Below, in pieces: positions 36,609 through 45,572 of a DNA stretch of 64,000 nt; positions within the stretch are counted from its first letter, which is position 1, and each line of letters begins with the position of its first letter. A program made the translations under genes and the position numbers. A model generated the notes under the pieces. The model saw only the letters and a list, made by a program, of their open reading frames with translations. It had not been told where the DNA came from and searched no databases. The DNA lies in NCBI RefSeq assembly GCF_900100705.1, contig NZ_FNCH01000001.1:323163-387162 (forward strand). Direction: 5' to 3'. The stretch is from Pedobacter terrae. GTDB taxonomy: Bacteria > Bacteroidota > Bacteroidia > Sphingobacteriales > Sphingobacteriaceae.

Positions 36609-37622
36609 ATGAACCCATCAGTAGCCGTTGTAATTTTAAACTGGAATGGAAAAGCGTATTTAAAACAGTTTTTACCCGGAATTTTGCGCTCCGAATATGA
36701 TAACCTGCAAATCGTTGTAGGTGATAATGCCTCTACCGATGATTCTGTTTCATTTTTGCGAGAAAACTTTCCTACCGTTAAAATTATTCAGAACGACCAG
36801 AATTATGGTTTTGCTGGAGGCTATAATAAAGTTTTAGAACGTGTGGAAGCAGACTTTTTTGTGCTGCTTAATTCTGATGTAGAAGTAACGCCGAATTGGA
36901 TCAAACCGGTGATTGATTTGATGGAAGGTGACGCGTATATTGCTGCTGCTCAACCTAAAATTAAATGGCAGTTAAACAAAAAACAATTTGAGTATGCAGG
37001 CGCTGCGGGAGGCTACCTTGATATTTATTCTTTTCCTTTCTGTCGCGGCAGGTTGTTTAATGTTTACGAGTTTGACGATGGCCAGTATAATGATGCAACA
37101 GAAGTTTTTTGGGCAAGTGGAGCGGCTTTTTTTGTTAAAAGCAAATGCTGGATAGAAGCCGGTGGTTTAGATGCCGATCTTTTTGCACATATGGAGGAAA
37201 TAGATCTTTGCTGGCGTTTAAAAAACCTCAATTATAAGATTATGTATTGTCCGGATGCTGAAGTATACCATGTAGGCGGCGGAACTTTACAAACTGAAAA
37301 TCCGTTTAAAACTTATCTTAATTTTAGGAATAACCTGATTATTATGCAAAAAAACCTCCCAATAGGTGATGCTATTTTCAGGATTACCATCCGAATGTTT
37401 ATTGATTTTATTGCCTGGTGGCATTTTTTACTGACCGGGAAGCCTAAATTTACGATGGCTGTAACCAAAGGTCATTGGCATTTCCTTAAATCGCTTTTAA
37501 AAACCAGCAAAAAACGGAAAGCGTTTCAGAAAGATTATGTTAAACATACCGGGGTGTATAATAACAGTATTGTTTGGGCATTTTTTATTAAGAAAGTTAA
37601 ATATTTTTCGGAGTTGAAATAG
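36609..37622 (+). CDS. Family 2 glycosyltransferase
   Basis: A 337-residue GT-A fold enzyme. VVILNWNGKAYLKQFLP begins the nucleotide-sugar domain; VVGDNASTDDSV and NSDVEVTPNW carry the acidic metal ligands (the DxD-like NSDVE near residues 94-98); and HMEEIDLCWRLKNLNYKI near 198-215 is the usual acceptor-side block of the RfbF/WbbL-like group. It probably adds a sugar to a lipopolysaccharide or surface glycan. It is cotranscribed with the LpxL-type gene. Confidence 0.87.
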   Translation: MNPSVAVVILNWNGKAYLKQFLPGILRSEYDNLQIVVGDNASTDDSVSFLRENFPTVKIIQNDQNYGFAGGYNKVLERVEADFFVLLNSDVEVTPNWIKPVIDLMEGDAYIAAAQPKIKWQLNKKQFEYAGAAGGYLDIYSFPFCRGRLFNVYEFDDGQYNDATEVFWASGAAFFVKSKCWIEAGGLDADLFAHMEEIDLCWRLKNLNYKIMYCPDAEVYHVGGGTLQTENPFKTYLNFRNNLIIMQKNLPIGDAIFRITIRMFIDFIAWWHFLLTGKPKFTMAVTKGHWHFLKSLLKTSKKRKAFQKDYVKHTGVYNNSIVWAFFIKKVKYFSELK

Positions 37623-37637
37623 CTCTAGCCTCGTTTT

Positions 37638-37750
37638 GAGGCTGTATCTCACTTTGAATTTGTCACGCTTAGCCTGTCGAAACACCTTGTAAGACATTTT
37701 TAACAGGTCCTTCAAAAAGCTCATGATGACAATATTTATAAGACAGCCTG
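37638..37750. repeat. Nested palindrome: outer AGGCTGT boxes, inner GTCACGC...GATGACA
   Basis: The outer box TGAGGCTGTATCTC (37638-37651) faces AAGACAGCCT (37741-37750). Inside, TTGTCACGCTTAGCCTGTCG (37661-37680) faces AGGTCCTTCAAAAAGCTCAT (37706-37725) and then GATGACAA. It shares its inner type with the element at 31118 and its outer box with those at 25698 and 45308. Confidence 0.65.
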
Positions 37751-37825
37751 CGGAAAAAAATAGGACCTTTTTAAAAGATTCACGATTAGGTTATATACTT
37801 CTCGAATCAGGACCTTTAGGGCAAA

Positions 37826-38542
37826 CTACTTTAAAGATTCATTGATTGATTTTTCTACCCAGTATATGGTATTGGAAGCTAAACCCAATGTACTAAAGGC
37901 GATATAACCTTTTTTGTCAACCACAACATGAGTTGGGTAACCTTTAACGCCATATTTGTTGGCTATATACCTCCCGCCGTCTACAATGTTATAATCAAAG
38001 GCTGTAGATTTAAGAAAACTTTTCAGATCATATTTTTCATCCAAAGCAATGCCCAGGAAAACAACATCTTTATTGTCTTTATATTTCGCTACCAGTTCAT
38101 TTAACTGTGGAATTTCTTTTTTACATGGGGGACAATTGATAAACCAGAAATTAAGCACAAAAATTTTTCCGGTACTATCTCTTAAATCGTATTTATTGCC
38201 ATTCATATCGGTAATTCTTAAGCCATTAAACAGATCGCCTTCCCTAAAAGACTCGCTCGTTCTTGGTTTTGGAATCTTATCCATATAAGCCGATTTCTGA
38301 TCAGCCGATAGCTCATAAATCAAATATTCTGGATGACCGCTCTCGGTAAAAGTCTTCCGGTTTTTAATGCCGTACCTGCCCGTTTGCATCAATTTTTTCC
38401 AGGCATTAAACGGATACACCAGACCATCTTCTCCCCTAACAACCGATTGTTCGTTCAATACATTTTTCTTGATGGGATTTTCTTGCGCATAACTAAAAAG
38501 AGCAGTAAATAAAAGAGCGATAATGATTAGATTTTTGAACAT
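37826..38542 (-). CDS. Secreted TlpA/thioredoxin-like protein
   Basis: A 238-residue protein with a signal peptide (MFKNLIIIALLFTALFSYAQ, cleavage near residue 20), a linker domain of about 80 residues and a C-terminal thioredoxin fold of the TlpA/AhpC-TSA type. The redox site is C137-P-P-C140 (NCPPCKKE), unusual in lacking the Trp before it, and the cis-Pro loop is GYPTHVV. It should act in the periplasm as a thiol-disulfide oxidoreductase. The N-terminal 100 residues are not a known domain to me. It precedes aroQ by 11 bases in gene order and shares its strand. Confidence 0.85.
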   Translation of the reverse strand: MFKNLIIIALLFTALFSYAQENPIKKNVLNEQSVVRGEDGLVYPFNAWKKLMQTGRYGIKNRKTFTESGHPEYLIYELSADQKSAYMDKIPKPRTSESFREGDLFNGLRITDMNGNKYDLRDSTGKIFVLNFWFINCPPCKKEIPQLNELVAKYKDNKDVVFLGIALDEKYDLKSFLKSTAFDYNIVDGGRYIANKYGVKGYPTHVVVDKKGYIAFSTLGLASNTIYWVEKSINESLK

Positions 38543-38553
38543 TTTATGATAAT

Positions 38554-38970
38554 TTAAACCAACAAACTTTCTATTGCCAGGCGGTAACCCTTCATTCCAA
38601 ACCCGGTTAAAACTCCTTGACAGTTTTTTCCCGTCAATGATACATGGCGATAATCTTCACGGGCATATATGTTTGAAACATGAACCTCAACCACTGGCGT
38701 TTTAATGGCGGCGATGGCATCGGCAATGGCTACAGAGGTGTGTGTGTAACCGCCTGCATTTAGCACTACCCCATCATAATTGAAACCAACCTCGTGTAGT
38801 TTATTTATAATTTCGCCCTCCACATTACTCTGGTAATACTGGATTTCGATATTTGGGTAAACCGTTTTTAATTCTTCAATATAATCTTCAATGCTGGTAT
38901 TTCCATAGATAGACGGTTCCCGTACGCCTAATAGGTTTAAATTTGGACCGTTAATAATTTGTATTTTCAT
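38554..38970 (-). CDS. aroQ: Type II 3-dehydroquinate dehydratase
   Basis: A 138-residue enzyme that converts 3-dehydroquinate to 3-dehydroshikimate in the shikimate pathway. Signature parts are INGPNLNLLGVREPSIYG near residues 5-22 with the catalytic Tyr at its end, NAGGYTHTSVAIADA near 74-88, and EVHVSNIYAREDYRH near 98-112 with the catalytic His. The start is set at the ATG at 38970, where homologues begin; a longer frame to 39021 would reach the divergent xerD gene and adds an unlikely N-terminus. Confidence 0.94.
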   Translation of the reverse strand: MKIQIINGPNLNLLGVREPSIYGNTSIEDYIEELKTVYPNIEIQYYQSNVEGEIINKLHEVGFNYDGVVLNAGGYTHTSVAIADAIAAIKTPVVEVHVSNIYAREDYRHVSLTGKNCQGVLTGFGMKGYRLAIESLLV

Positions 38971-39019
38971 CATATAATGTTGTAACGTTGCAATGTTATA
39001 AAAAATCTCAAATAAAAGC

Positions 39020-39919
39020 ATGCTTTGGTCATCATATATTAAAGGCTTTAAATCATATTTAAAACTGGAACGGTCTTTATCCGTGAACTCTATTGATGCC
39101 TATCTAAACGATATCAATAAACTGATCCAGTATTTTGAATCGTTGAATGCAGAACCTAAACTTGCAGAGATTACCATAATCCAGTTAAAATCTTTCATCT
39201 CATGGTTAAACGAAATGGGGATGCTGCCGAGTACGCAAGCCCGGGTAATATCGGGTTTAAAGGCTTTCTTCGCCTATTTGACGATAGAAGATCTGATTTC
39301 AAACGATCCAACAGCATTACTGGAAGCGCCGAAACTCAGCAGAAAGCTACCTGATATGCTGAATATTTATGAAATTAATGAACTTATAGCTACTATAGAT
39401 GCTTCAAAACCTGACGGAATGCGCAATAAAGCCATTATAGAGGTTTTGTACGGCTGTGGTTTAAGGGTAACTGAATTAACCGAATTACGAATATCAAATC
39501 TGTTCCCAAAGATTGAATTTATAAAGATTATTGGTAAAGGAAATAAAGAGCGTTTGGTACCTATAGGTAGTGTTGCGCTTAAACTACTTGACATTTATAT
39601 TAACGAAGTTAGGGTACATGCCAATATTAAAAAAGGACATGAAGATTTTATCTTTCTAAACCGTTTTGGTGCTAAACTTTCCCGTATTTCTATCTTTAAC
39701 TTAATTAAAAGCCTCGCTAGCTCTGCAGGAATAAAAAAAACGATCAGTCCGCATACATTAAGGCATTCGTTCGCAACACATTTAATTGAAGGTGGTGCTG
39801 ATTTGCGTGCAGTACAGGAAATGTTGGGCCACTCGAGTATTACCACTACAGAGATTTACACGCATATAGACCGCGATTATTTAAGAGAGGTGATTACCCA
39901 GTTTCATCCGAGAGCTTAA
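39020..39919 (+). CDS. xerD: Tyrosine recombinase of XerC/XerD type
   Basis: A 299-residue tyrosine recombinase. The N-terminal core-binding (SAM-like) domain is residues 1-90, and the catalytic domain has the expected residues: Arg in YGCGLRVTELTEL near 150, Lys in IIGKGNKERLVP near 175, HTLRHSFATHLIEGG near 250-264, His in LGHSSITTT near 273 and the nucleophile Tyr in EIYTHIDR near 282. Length is that of XerD, which resolves chromosome dimers at dif sites. The absence of an attachment site or phage genes argues against an integrase. Named for the family; XerC versus XerD is not settled. Confidence 0.9.
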   Translation: MLWSSYIKGFKSYLKLERSLSVNSIDAYLNDINKLIQYFESLNAEPKLAEITIIQLKSFISWLNEMGMLPSTQARVISGLKAFFAYLTIEDLISNDPTALLEAPKLSRKLPDMLNIYEINELIATIDASKPDGMRNKAIIEVLYGCGLRVTELTELRISNLFPKIEFIKIIGKGNKERLVPIGSVALKLLDIYINEVRVHANIKKGHEDFIFLNRFGAKLSRISIFNLIKSLASSAGIKKTISPHTLRHSFATHLIEGGADLRAVQEMLGHSSITTTEIYTHIDRDYLREVITQFHPRA

Positions 39920-39937
39920 TTTTAAACAAATTTAAAT

Positions 39938-40459
39938 ATGATTAATGTTACAGTTCCATTTGACAAAAGCATTTTCATTAAAAGTAATAAACTCAAATTT
40001 AGATTAGAATATAAACAGAGTTATATAAAATTGCTCATTTATGTTATGCTAACAATGGGATTAATAATTTTAATTATTACAGATAAAGGACCATCCTCAT
40101 CGTTTTATGGGATAGCTGGAATGATACTTTTCATATTGACTTTAAATTATATCTTAAGAATGATAAATGTACGAACACTTTTTTTTAGAGAAATGGATGC
40201 CCTGTGTGAGAAACATGAGCAACAGAATTTCATTTATACTTACGAATTTACTAATGATGAGTTTAGTTATTCTGATAATGAAAAAAGATTTCATTTTAAT
40301 TGGGGAGCCTTCTCAAATTATTCGGTTATCAATGACTTCTTTATATTGTTGATTGACAAAAGAATATTTTTCATGCTGCATAAATCTGAAACAAGTGAGT
40401 CACAATTTAATGATATCATTGAATTAACTAATTCAAAGCTGAGTTTTAAAAAAGTTTAA
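39938..40459 (+). CDS. YcxB-like membrane protein
   Basis: A 173-residue protein with two membrane helices near residues 30-48 and 56-75, followed by a C-terminal soluble part (EFTNDEFSYSDNEKRFHFNW, then SNYSVINDFFILLIDKRIFF) that fits the YcxB-like domain. The function of that family is unknown. It begins 18 bases after xerD, so readthrough is likely. The coding sequence is AT-rich compared with xerD. Confidence 0.6.
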   Translation: MINVTVPFDKSIFIKSNKLKFRLEYKQSYIKLLIYVMLTMGLIILIITDKGPSSSFYGIAGMILFILTLNYILRMINVRTLFFREMDALCEKHEQQNFIYTYEFTNDEFSYSDNEKRFHFNWGAFSNYSVINDFFILLIDKRIFFMLHKSETSESQFNDIIELTNSKLSFKKV

Positions 40460-40714
40460 TCATCCTAGTCTTACCCAAAACAGCTAATTTTCCATGCATC
40501 CGTGAATAATTTTAACAACAAAGGCACAAAGTTGAATTATAGTTTTTTCGCTGGTCTATGTCTCCAGACCTTTGGACACCTGACTTGGTGATATCTTCCT
40601 TACCATTAAGAAGTTGAGGACATTAAGAATTCTCCGTGAGTCCTATAGCGGCAGAAATTGATCATTGTTTATCAGTTTAGATTCCATCATCCATTTTCAG
40701 TCGTACTTCTTCCA

Positions 40715-41584
40715 TCAAACCCCTGCTTTTATCATCCTATCTTTACCTTGCATATCTTGCCTTAACTCAATGTTTATAAAGCCTTTATCTGTTAGCATTT
40801 TAATGGTTTCTTTGCCCAAATATTCGTTAATTTCAAAGTAGAGCTGTCCGTTTGGTTTTAAGTTTGTTTTCGCAAAATCTGCGATGGCTTTATAAAATAA
40901 CAAAGGGTTCTCATCAGTTACAAATAATGCCAGATGTGGCTCATGTAACAGCACATTATGATGCATTTCTGATTTTTCTAAATCTCTGATATAAGGGGGG
41001 TTACTGACGATGATGTCAAATTTTTCTTCATATTTAAAATGTAATATATCTGCCTCTATAAAATTGATTTCAACACCAATTTGTCTCGCATTCTGTTTAG
41101 CGACGGCGATAGCTTCAGGAGAAATATCCAAGCTAGATACCTTTGCGTTTGGCAGATATTTTTTTAGGGTTATGGGGATGCATCCAGATCCGGTTCCAAT
41201 ATCCAGGATGCTTAGCTTTTTGGGAGGGGTCAAACTGTCAACTGTAAACTGCATATTGCAAACTGATATGATCCACTCTACCAGTTCCTCTGTTTCAGGC
41301 CTGGGTATCAATACATTTTCATTTACGTTAAAAACCAGTCCATAAAAATGTGCTTCCGCTAAAATATGCTGAATTGGTTTTCCAATCTGCAAATCGTTAA
41401 GGATACTCAACAATTTTTGCGTATCGATATAACTGATATCGAGATCTTTTTGCATGATCAGTTTACCTGAAGATATGGCTAAAACTTTTTCGGCGGCAAT
41501 ACTAAACAGTGTTTTAGCCTCGCTACTATCATAAAGTGGCTCAAGTTCAAGTGCGTAGTGTGCCGCTAGTTCTCCTATCTTCAT
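40715..41584 (-). CDS. prmC: Release-factor glutamine N5-methyltransferase
   Basis: A 289-residue methyltransferase that modifies the GGQ glutamine of RF1/RF2 using S-adenosylmethionine. An N-terminal helical domain covers about residues 1-70; LIPRPETEELVEWII and ILDIGTGSGCIPITL form the SAM site; and the catalytic NPPY is in IIVSNPPYIRD near residue 190. The start is taken at 41584 (MKIGELAAHY); 12 extra residues upstream are possible. It faces ribD divergently. Confidence 0.93.
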   Translation of the reverse strand: MKIGELAAHYALELEPLYDSSEAKTLFSIAAEKVLAISSGKLIMQKDLDISYIDTQKLLSILNDLQIGKPIQHILAEAHFYGLVFNVNENVLIPRPETEELVEWIISVCNMQFTVDSLTPPKKLSILDIGTGSGCIPITLKKYLPNAKVSSLDISPEAIAVAKQNARQIGVEINFIEADILHFKYEEKFDIIVSNPPYIRDLEKSEMHHNVLLHEPHLALFVTDENPLLFYKAIADFAKTNLKPNGQLYFEINEYLGKETIKMLTDKGFINIELRQDMQGKDRMIKAGV

Positions 41585-41623
41585 ATTTGCAAAATTACTT
41601 ATTTGAGATGATAACCGCATTCT

Positions 41624-41659
41624 TTTGATAAGGCCATGACTCTTTTTTTGCTACTTTTG
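41624..41659 (+). promoter_or_regulatory. Candidate promoter for the ribD operon
   Basis: TTTG at 41624-41627 and an exact -7 box TACTTTTG at 41652-41659, with a somewhat long 24-base spacer. The ATG of ribD is five bases after the -7 box, implying a message with almost no leader. Confidence 0.4.
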
Positions 41660-41664
41660 CGCTA

Positions 41665-42717
41665 ATGAGTGATGAATTTTATATCAACCGATGTCTTGAT
41701 CTTGCAGCCCTGGCTATGGGGAATGTTAGCCCTAATCCGATGGTTGGTTGTGTGATTGTCTTAGACGGTAAAATTATCGGCGAAGGCTATCACCACGAAT
41801 ATGGAAAAGCACATGCGGAGCCTACTGCAATCAAAGCTGTATTTGATGCTTATGGCAATGAGGCCGAAAATCTACTGAAACAGGCTACCGCCTATGTTAA
41901 TCTGGAACCTTGTGCACATTTCGGGAAAACGCCTCCGTGTGCCGATTTATTGGTCAAACATCGCTTAAAAAAAGTAGTTATTGGCAATAGAGATCCTTTT
42001 TCAGGTGTTGATGGAAAAGGGATAGAAAAACTCAAAAATGCAGGTATTGAAGTGGTAAGCGGGATTTTGGATGATAAATGCCGTTATTTTAACAGAAGAT
42101 TTTTTACCAGGATACAAAAACAAAGACCTTATATTATTTTAAAGTGGGCTGAAACCGCCAATGGATACTTTGCAACAAAAGATGGCCATCAGAAGTGGAT
42201 TAGCGGTGCGTTGGCTAAGCGTTTGGCACACCGGTGGCGGACCGAAGAGGACGCCATCCTGATTGGCAAACAGACCGCGATCATGGATAATCCACAGTTA
42301 ACCTCGCGTGAATGGCCGGGCAAAAATCCTATCCGTTTGGTAATCGATAAAAACCTGCAGGTGCCGTTATCTAATCATATTTTTAATACTGAAGCCAAAA
42401 CCATCATATTTAACGAAATTAAAACCGATGTAGTTGGGGACATCCATTATATCCAGATGGAAGACATGCATTTTTATCTGGCGCAAAAAATCGCTTTTCA
42501 GCTTTACCTGATGGATGTACAATCGGTTATTGTTGAGGGTGGTGCCAATATTTTGAATCAATTTTTAAACACTAATTTATGGGATGAAGCGCGTATTTTT
42601 ACCTCTTCTACCAGTTGGAGCGATGGGGTTTCTTCTCCAAATATTAATGGAAGCCTGCAGGAAACCCTACAGATCGGAAATGACAAACTCTCTATCTATC
42701 TAAACAACATCGAATAA
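41665..42717 (+). CDS. ribD: Riboflavin-specific deaminase/reductase
   Basis: A 350-residue bifunctional enzyme of riboflavin synthesis. The N-terminal deaminase carries the zinc site HAE near residues 49-51 (KAHAEPTAIKAV) and the PCAHFGKTPPCADLL block near 79-93. The C-terminal reductase half contains LKWAETANGYFATKDGHQKW and VEGGANILNQFL. It stands alone from the other rib genes. Its stop overlaps the next start (TAATG), so it heads an operon with an EamA transporter and YigZ. Confidence 0.94.
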   Translation: MSDEFYINRCLDLAALAMGNVSPNPMVGCVIVLDGKIIGEGYHHEYGKAHAEPTAIKAVFDAYGNEAENLLKQATAYVNLEPCAHFGKTPPCADLLVKHRLKKVVIGNRDPFSGVDGKGIEKLKNAGIEVVSGILDDKCRYFNRRFFTRIQKQRPYIILKWAETANGYFATKDGHQKWISGALAKRLAHRWRTEEDAILIGKQTAIMDNPQLTSREWPGKNPIRLVIDKNLQVPLSNHIFNTEAKTIIFNEIKTDVVGDIHYIQMEDMHFYLAQKIAFQLYLMDVQSVIVEGGANILNQFLNTNLWDEARIFTSSTSWSDGVSSPNINGSLQETLQIGNDKLSIYLNNIE

Positions 42718-43586
42718 TGATTTATATTATTTTAAGCATTTGCTGCAGTGTTACGGTGGCTGTTTTATTAAAACTGTCGAAACGATACCAGATTAGTGTG
42801 ATCCAGGCCGTCACAATCAATTATCTTATTGCATTATGCTTATGTTTTCTTTTTTTTAAGCCAGATGTTAAAGCGATTACTGCCAGCGCACCATGGCCTA
42901 TATATATTTCACTAGCCGTTCTATTGCCCTCCATATTTTTATTTCTTGCGGCATCGGTAAAAAAACTTGGCATTGTTAAAACCGATATCGCTCAACGTTT
43001 ATCGCTATTTATCCCTATCCTGGCGGCTTATTTTATTTTTAAGGAAGACTTTAATAACCTAAAAATTATTGGTTTGGTAATTGGTTTTGTTGCTATTGTC
43101 TTAACTTTTCTCCGAAAATCTGATCATCAGAAGACCGGAAAAGAAAATCTCCTCTACCCCATTATGGTTTTTATTGGTTTTGGCGTTATAGATGTACTTT
43201 TTAAACAAATTGCGCTGTATAAAGAACTGCCCTATACTTTCTCCCTCTTTACCGTTTTTGGTCTGTCCTTTATAGTTTCTTTACTACTGGTAATTATTAT
43301 GGCGGTGGCTGGCAAAATAAAAATACAATTGGTAAATGTGGTTTGCGGATTCATTTTAGGCTTGTTCAATTTTGGGAATATCCTTTTTTATATGAAAGCG
43401 CACAAAGCCTTGGCAGAAAACCCTTCTACCGTTTTCGCAGCAATGAACCTGGGGGTAATTATTGTAGGTACCTTAATTGGTATAATGGTGTTTAAAGAAA
43501 AGCTGAGCAAATTAAATTACGCAGGCATCATTTTGGCCATTGCGGCTGTTATCTTCATTACATTATCACAACATGCTGTTCGATGA
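42717..43586 (+). CDS. EamA/DMT-family transporter
   Basis: A 289-residue membrane protein with about ten helices in two EamA halves (two repeats of roughly 140 residues). The segment AVLLKLSKRYQISVIQAVTI opens the first half, and KELPYTFSLFTVFGLSFIVS and NLGVIIVGTLIGIMVFKEKL lie in the second. DMT proteins export small metabolites. It overlaps the ribD stop by one base, so it is translationally coupled to riboflavin synthesis; export of a flavin-related compound is only a guess. Confidence 0.83.
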   Translation: MIYIILSICCSVTVAVLLKLSKRYQISVIQAVTINYLIALCLCFLFFKPDVKAITASAPWPIYISLAVLLPSIFLFLAASVKKLGIVKTDIAQRLSLFIPILAAYFIFKEDFNNLKIIGLVIGFVAIVLTFLRKSDHQKTGKENLLYPIMVFIGFGVIDVLFKQIALYKELPYTFSLFTVFGLSFIVSLLLVIIMAVAGKIKIQLVNVVCGFILGLFNFGNILFYMKAHKALAENPSTVFAAMNLGVIIVGTLIGIMVFKEKLSKLNYAGIILAIAAVIFITLSQHAVR

Positions 43587-44187
43587 TTCGTATAAAACAA
43601 TCGAAAATGCTTCAGAAGGCATATTTCGAGATAAGGGAAGTAAATTTATTGCTTACGCCTACCCCATTAGTAGCGAAGGAGAAGTAAAGCCGATTATCAT
43701 GAACCTGCGGTCTGCAAATGCAAAGGCTAATCATTTTTGTTATGCATACCGCTTAACACCTAACAGGTCGGTTTTTAGGGTAAATGATGATGGCGAACCC
43801 TCAGGTACTGCCGGACGGCCCATATTGAACTGTCTGTTATCAGAAGATCTTACCAATATACTCATTGTAGTGGTACGTTATTTTGGAGGTACTTTATTGG
43901 GTGTTCCTGGTTTAATTAACGCTTATAAAAATGCTAGCATAACAGCCATTAAAGCTTCAAAGATTATTAATAAAACCGTTAATGATGTATATGAAGCCCA
44001 TTTCGAGTACCTACAGATGAATGATGTCATGAAATTGAGCAAAGAGGAAAATCTGCAGATTTTGGCACAGCAGTTTGATACCAACTGCATATTGAAATTT
44101 GAAGTGAGAAAAGCCCAACTTAATCAGGTTTTAAGTAAATTTGATAAAATTGAAGGTGTTAAATTAAAATATCTACATACCATTTAA
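43573..44187 (+). CDS. yigZ: YigZ/IMPACT-family protein
   Basis: A 204-residue protein of the YigZ/IMPACT family, with a UPF0029 N-terminal domain (KGSKFIAYAYPISSEGEV, then HFCYAYRLTPNRSVFRVNDD, then EPSGTAGRPIL) and a DUF1949-like C-terminal domain. The eukaryotic homologue IMPACT regulates translation via GCN1; the bacterial role is unclear. The start at 43573 overlaps the end of the transporter gene by 14 bases; a start at 43540 is also open but adds residues not seen in relatives. Confidence 0.85.
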   Translation: MLFDDSYKTIENASEGIFRDKGSKFIAYAYPISSEGEVKPIIMNLRSANAKANHFCYAYRLTPNRSVFRVNDDGEPSGTAGRPILNCLLSEDLTNILIVVVRYFGGTLLGVPGLINAYKNASITAIKASKIINKTVNDVYEAHFEYLQMNDVMKLSKEENLQILAQQFDTNCILKFEVRKAQLNQVLSKFDKIEGVKLKYLHTI

Positions 44188-44248
44188 CAATTACATAGTT
44201 CAGTGATTTTCGCATGAAATAATTAGAACGAGCGCAAAAACAATCAAT

Positions 44249-45109
44249 ATGAAAATATCAGAAAGCGATCTAATCATCAATCCCGATGGCAGCATATACC
44301 ACCTCAATCTTTTACCTGGAGATATTGCCGATACTGTGATAACCGTTGGAGATCCTGACCGTGTTGGCGAGGTAAGTAAATACTTTGATGAAATAGAATT
44401 TAAAAAAGGAAAACGCGAATTTATTACGCACACCGGTTATGTAGGCAAAAAACGCATTACTGTACTTTCAACAGGAATTGGAACAGACAACATTGATATT
44501 GTTTTTAATGAGTTGGATGCGCTTGTTAATATTGATTTCGAAACCCGTGAGATTAAAAAATCACTTACTTCATTAAATATTATCAGAGTGGGTACCTCCG
44601 GAGCTGTCCAGCCAGACATTCCGATGGGCACCATTTTGGCTTCATCTTATGGTTTAGGGATGGATGCTTTAATGAATTATTATCTTCAGCAATTATCTGA
44701 CGATGAACAACTTTTGCTGGATGATATCAAGACTCACTTTAGTAAACTCAACAATATCAATCCTTACTTAACTGCTGCAGATGATGGCCTGTTAAATACG
44801 ATTGGAAAGGATATGGTTCATGGTATTACCATTACTGCACCTGGTTTTTATGCTCCGCAGGGTAGAATCGTAAGGGCGAAAAATGCGGTTCCGGATTTTA
44901 TCGGCTTAATTAATAGTTTTAAGCGCAACCAGCACCGCATTACCAATTTAGAAATGGAAACAGCTGGAATTTACGCTCTGGCTAAAGTTTTAGGGCATAA
45001 AGCACTCTCCGTTAATGCTATTTTAGCCAGCAGGGTAAAATTCGAATTTAGTAACGAACCGAATAAAATTGTAGAAAAAGCAATTAAAACGGTATTGGAA
45101 AGGATTTAA
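44249..45109 (+). CDS. Uridine phosphorylase-type nucleoside phosphorylase
   Basis: A 286-residue member of the PNP_UDP_1 family. VITVGDPDRVGEV near residues 30-42, IRVGTSGAVQPDIPMG near 111-126, and the base-binding block LEMETAGIYALA near 233-244 are the phosphate- and nucleoside-binding segments. It splits uridine (or a similar nucleoside) with phosphate for pyrimidine salvage. It is slightly longer than E. coli Udp (253), as in other Bacteroidota. It starts 62 bases after yigZ and could be read through. Confidence 0.87.
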   Translation: MKISESDLIINPDGSIYHLNLLPGDIADTVITVGDPDRVGEVSKYFDEIEFKKGKREFITHTGYVGKKRITVLSTGIGTDNIDIVFNELDALVNIDFETREIKKSLTSLNIIRVGTSGAVQPDIPMGTILASSYGLGMDALMNYYLQQLSDDEQLLLDDIKTHFSKLNNINPYLTAADDGLLNTIGKDMVHGITITAPGFYAPQGRIVRAKNAVPDFIGLINSFKRNQHRITNLEMETAGIYALAKVLGHKALSVNAILASRVKFEFSNEPNKIVEKAIKTVLERI

Positions 45110-45166
45110 TTAGCTAAGTTCTACAATTAATCTTCCTTTTTTGTAGAAAACTTTAATTATAACACT

Positions 45167-45278
45167 CGTCATCCCGAATTTATTTCAGGGTCTTTCCTGT
45201 TAATAAAATATGACCGAGAAGTAGCTGCAAAAAATTGAAAATAATATTTCTTACCTATAAAATGAATTCACGATGACG
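45167..45278. repeat. Dispersed palindrome CGTCATCCCGAATT...AATTCACGATGACG
   Basis: CGTCATCCCGAATTTATTTC opens it at 45167 and GAATTCACGATGACG closes it at about 45278. This is the first of two such elements in the 45110-45572 gap; no gene is visible between them. Confidence 0.65.
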
Positions 45279-45307
45279 AATGGGTATAGCAATTTGAACA
45301 TCATAAA

Positions 45308-45560
45308 AAGGAGCCTGCCTCAAAATACAGATTCAATAATAGCAAGAGAATTAAATTTGGCGATGTCGTCATGCTCAGCTTGATCCGATAGCTATCGGAT
45401 GGGCATCTTAATGCTTTGGTATGAACTTATTTAGTTGCTGTTCTAGCGCATTAAGATTAGCTTCGCTGAGCACTTCGTGGTTCCCGTTTTCACGGGAATG
45501 ACGCCCTTTCAAAATATTATTCTGCCAAAAATCTCCAAAATCATTTCGGAGACAGCCTTT
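45308..45560. repeat. Nested palindrome with outer AGGCTGT-type boxes
   Basis: Outer boxes GAGCCTGCCTCAAAA (about 45311-45325) and TTTCGGAGACAGCCTT (about 45544-45559) are imperfect inverted copies. The inner element runs from CGTCATGCTCAGCTTGATCC (45367) to CACGGGAATGACG (45503) and also holds a GATCCGATAGCTATCGGAT palindrome. This is the clearest case in the window of an element inside an element. Confidence 0.65.
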
Positions 45561-45572
45561 ATTTAATATTTT

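Noticed and set aside
38980..38993. Near-palindrome TTGTAACGTTGCAA between aroQ and xerD
   Set aside because: It resembles the TTGCAAC words near the RiPP promoter, but only one imperfect copy is present and the sequence is short enough to occur by chance.
38971..39021. Longer aroQ frame reaching into the xerD start
   Set aside because: It would overlap the divergent xerD start and adds residues absent from AroQ proteins; 38970 fits better.
39020..39919. XerD-like gene as an integrase of a mobile island
   Set aside because: Length, motifs and housekeeping neighbours fit chromosomal XerC/XerD; no attachment repeats, tRNA or phage genes are near.
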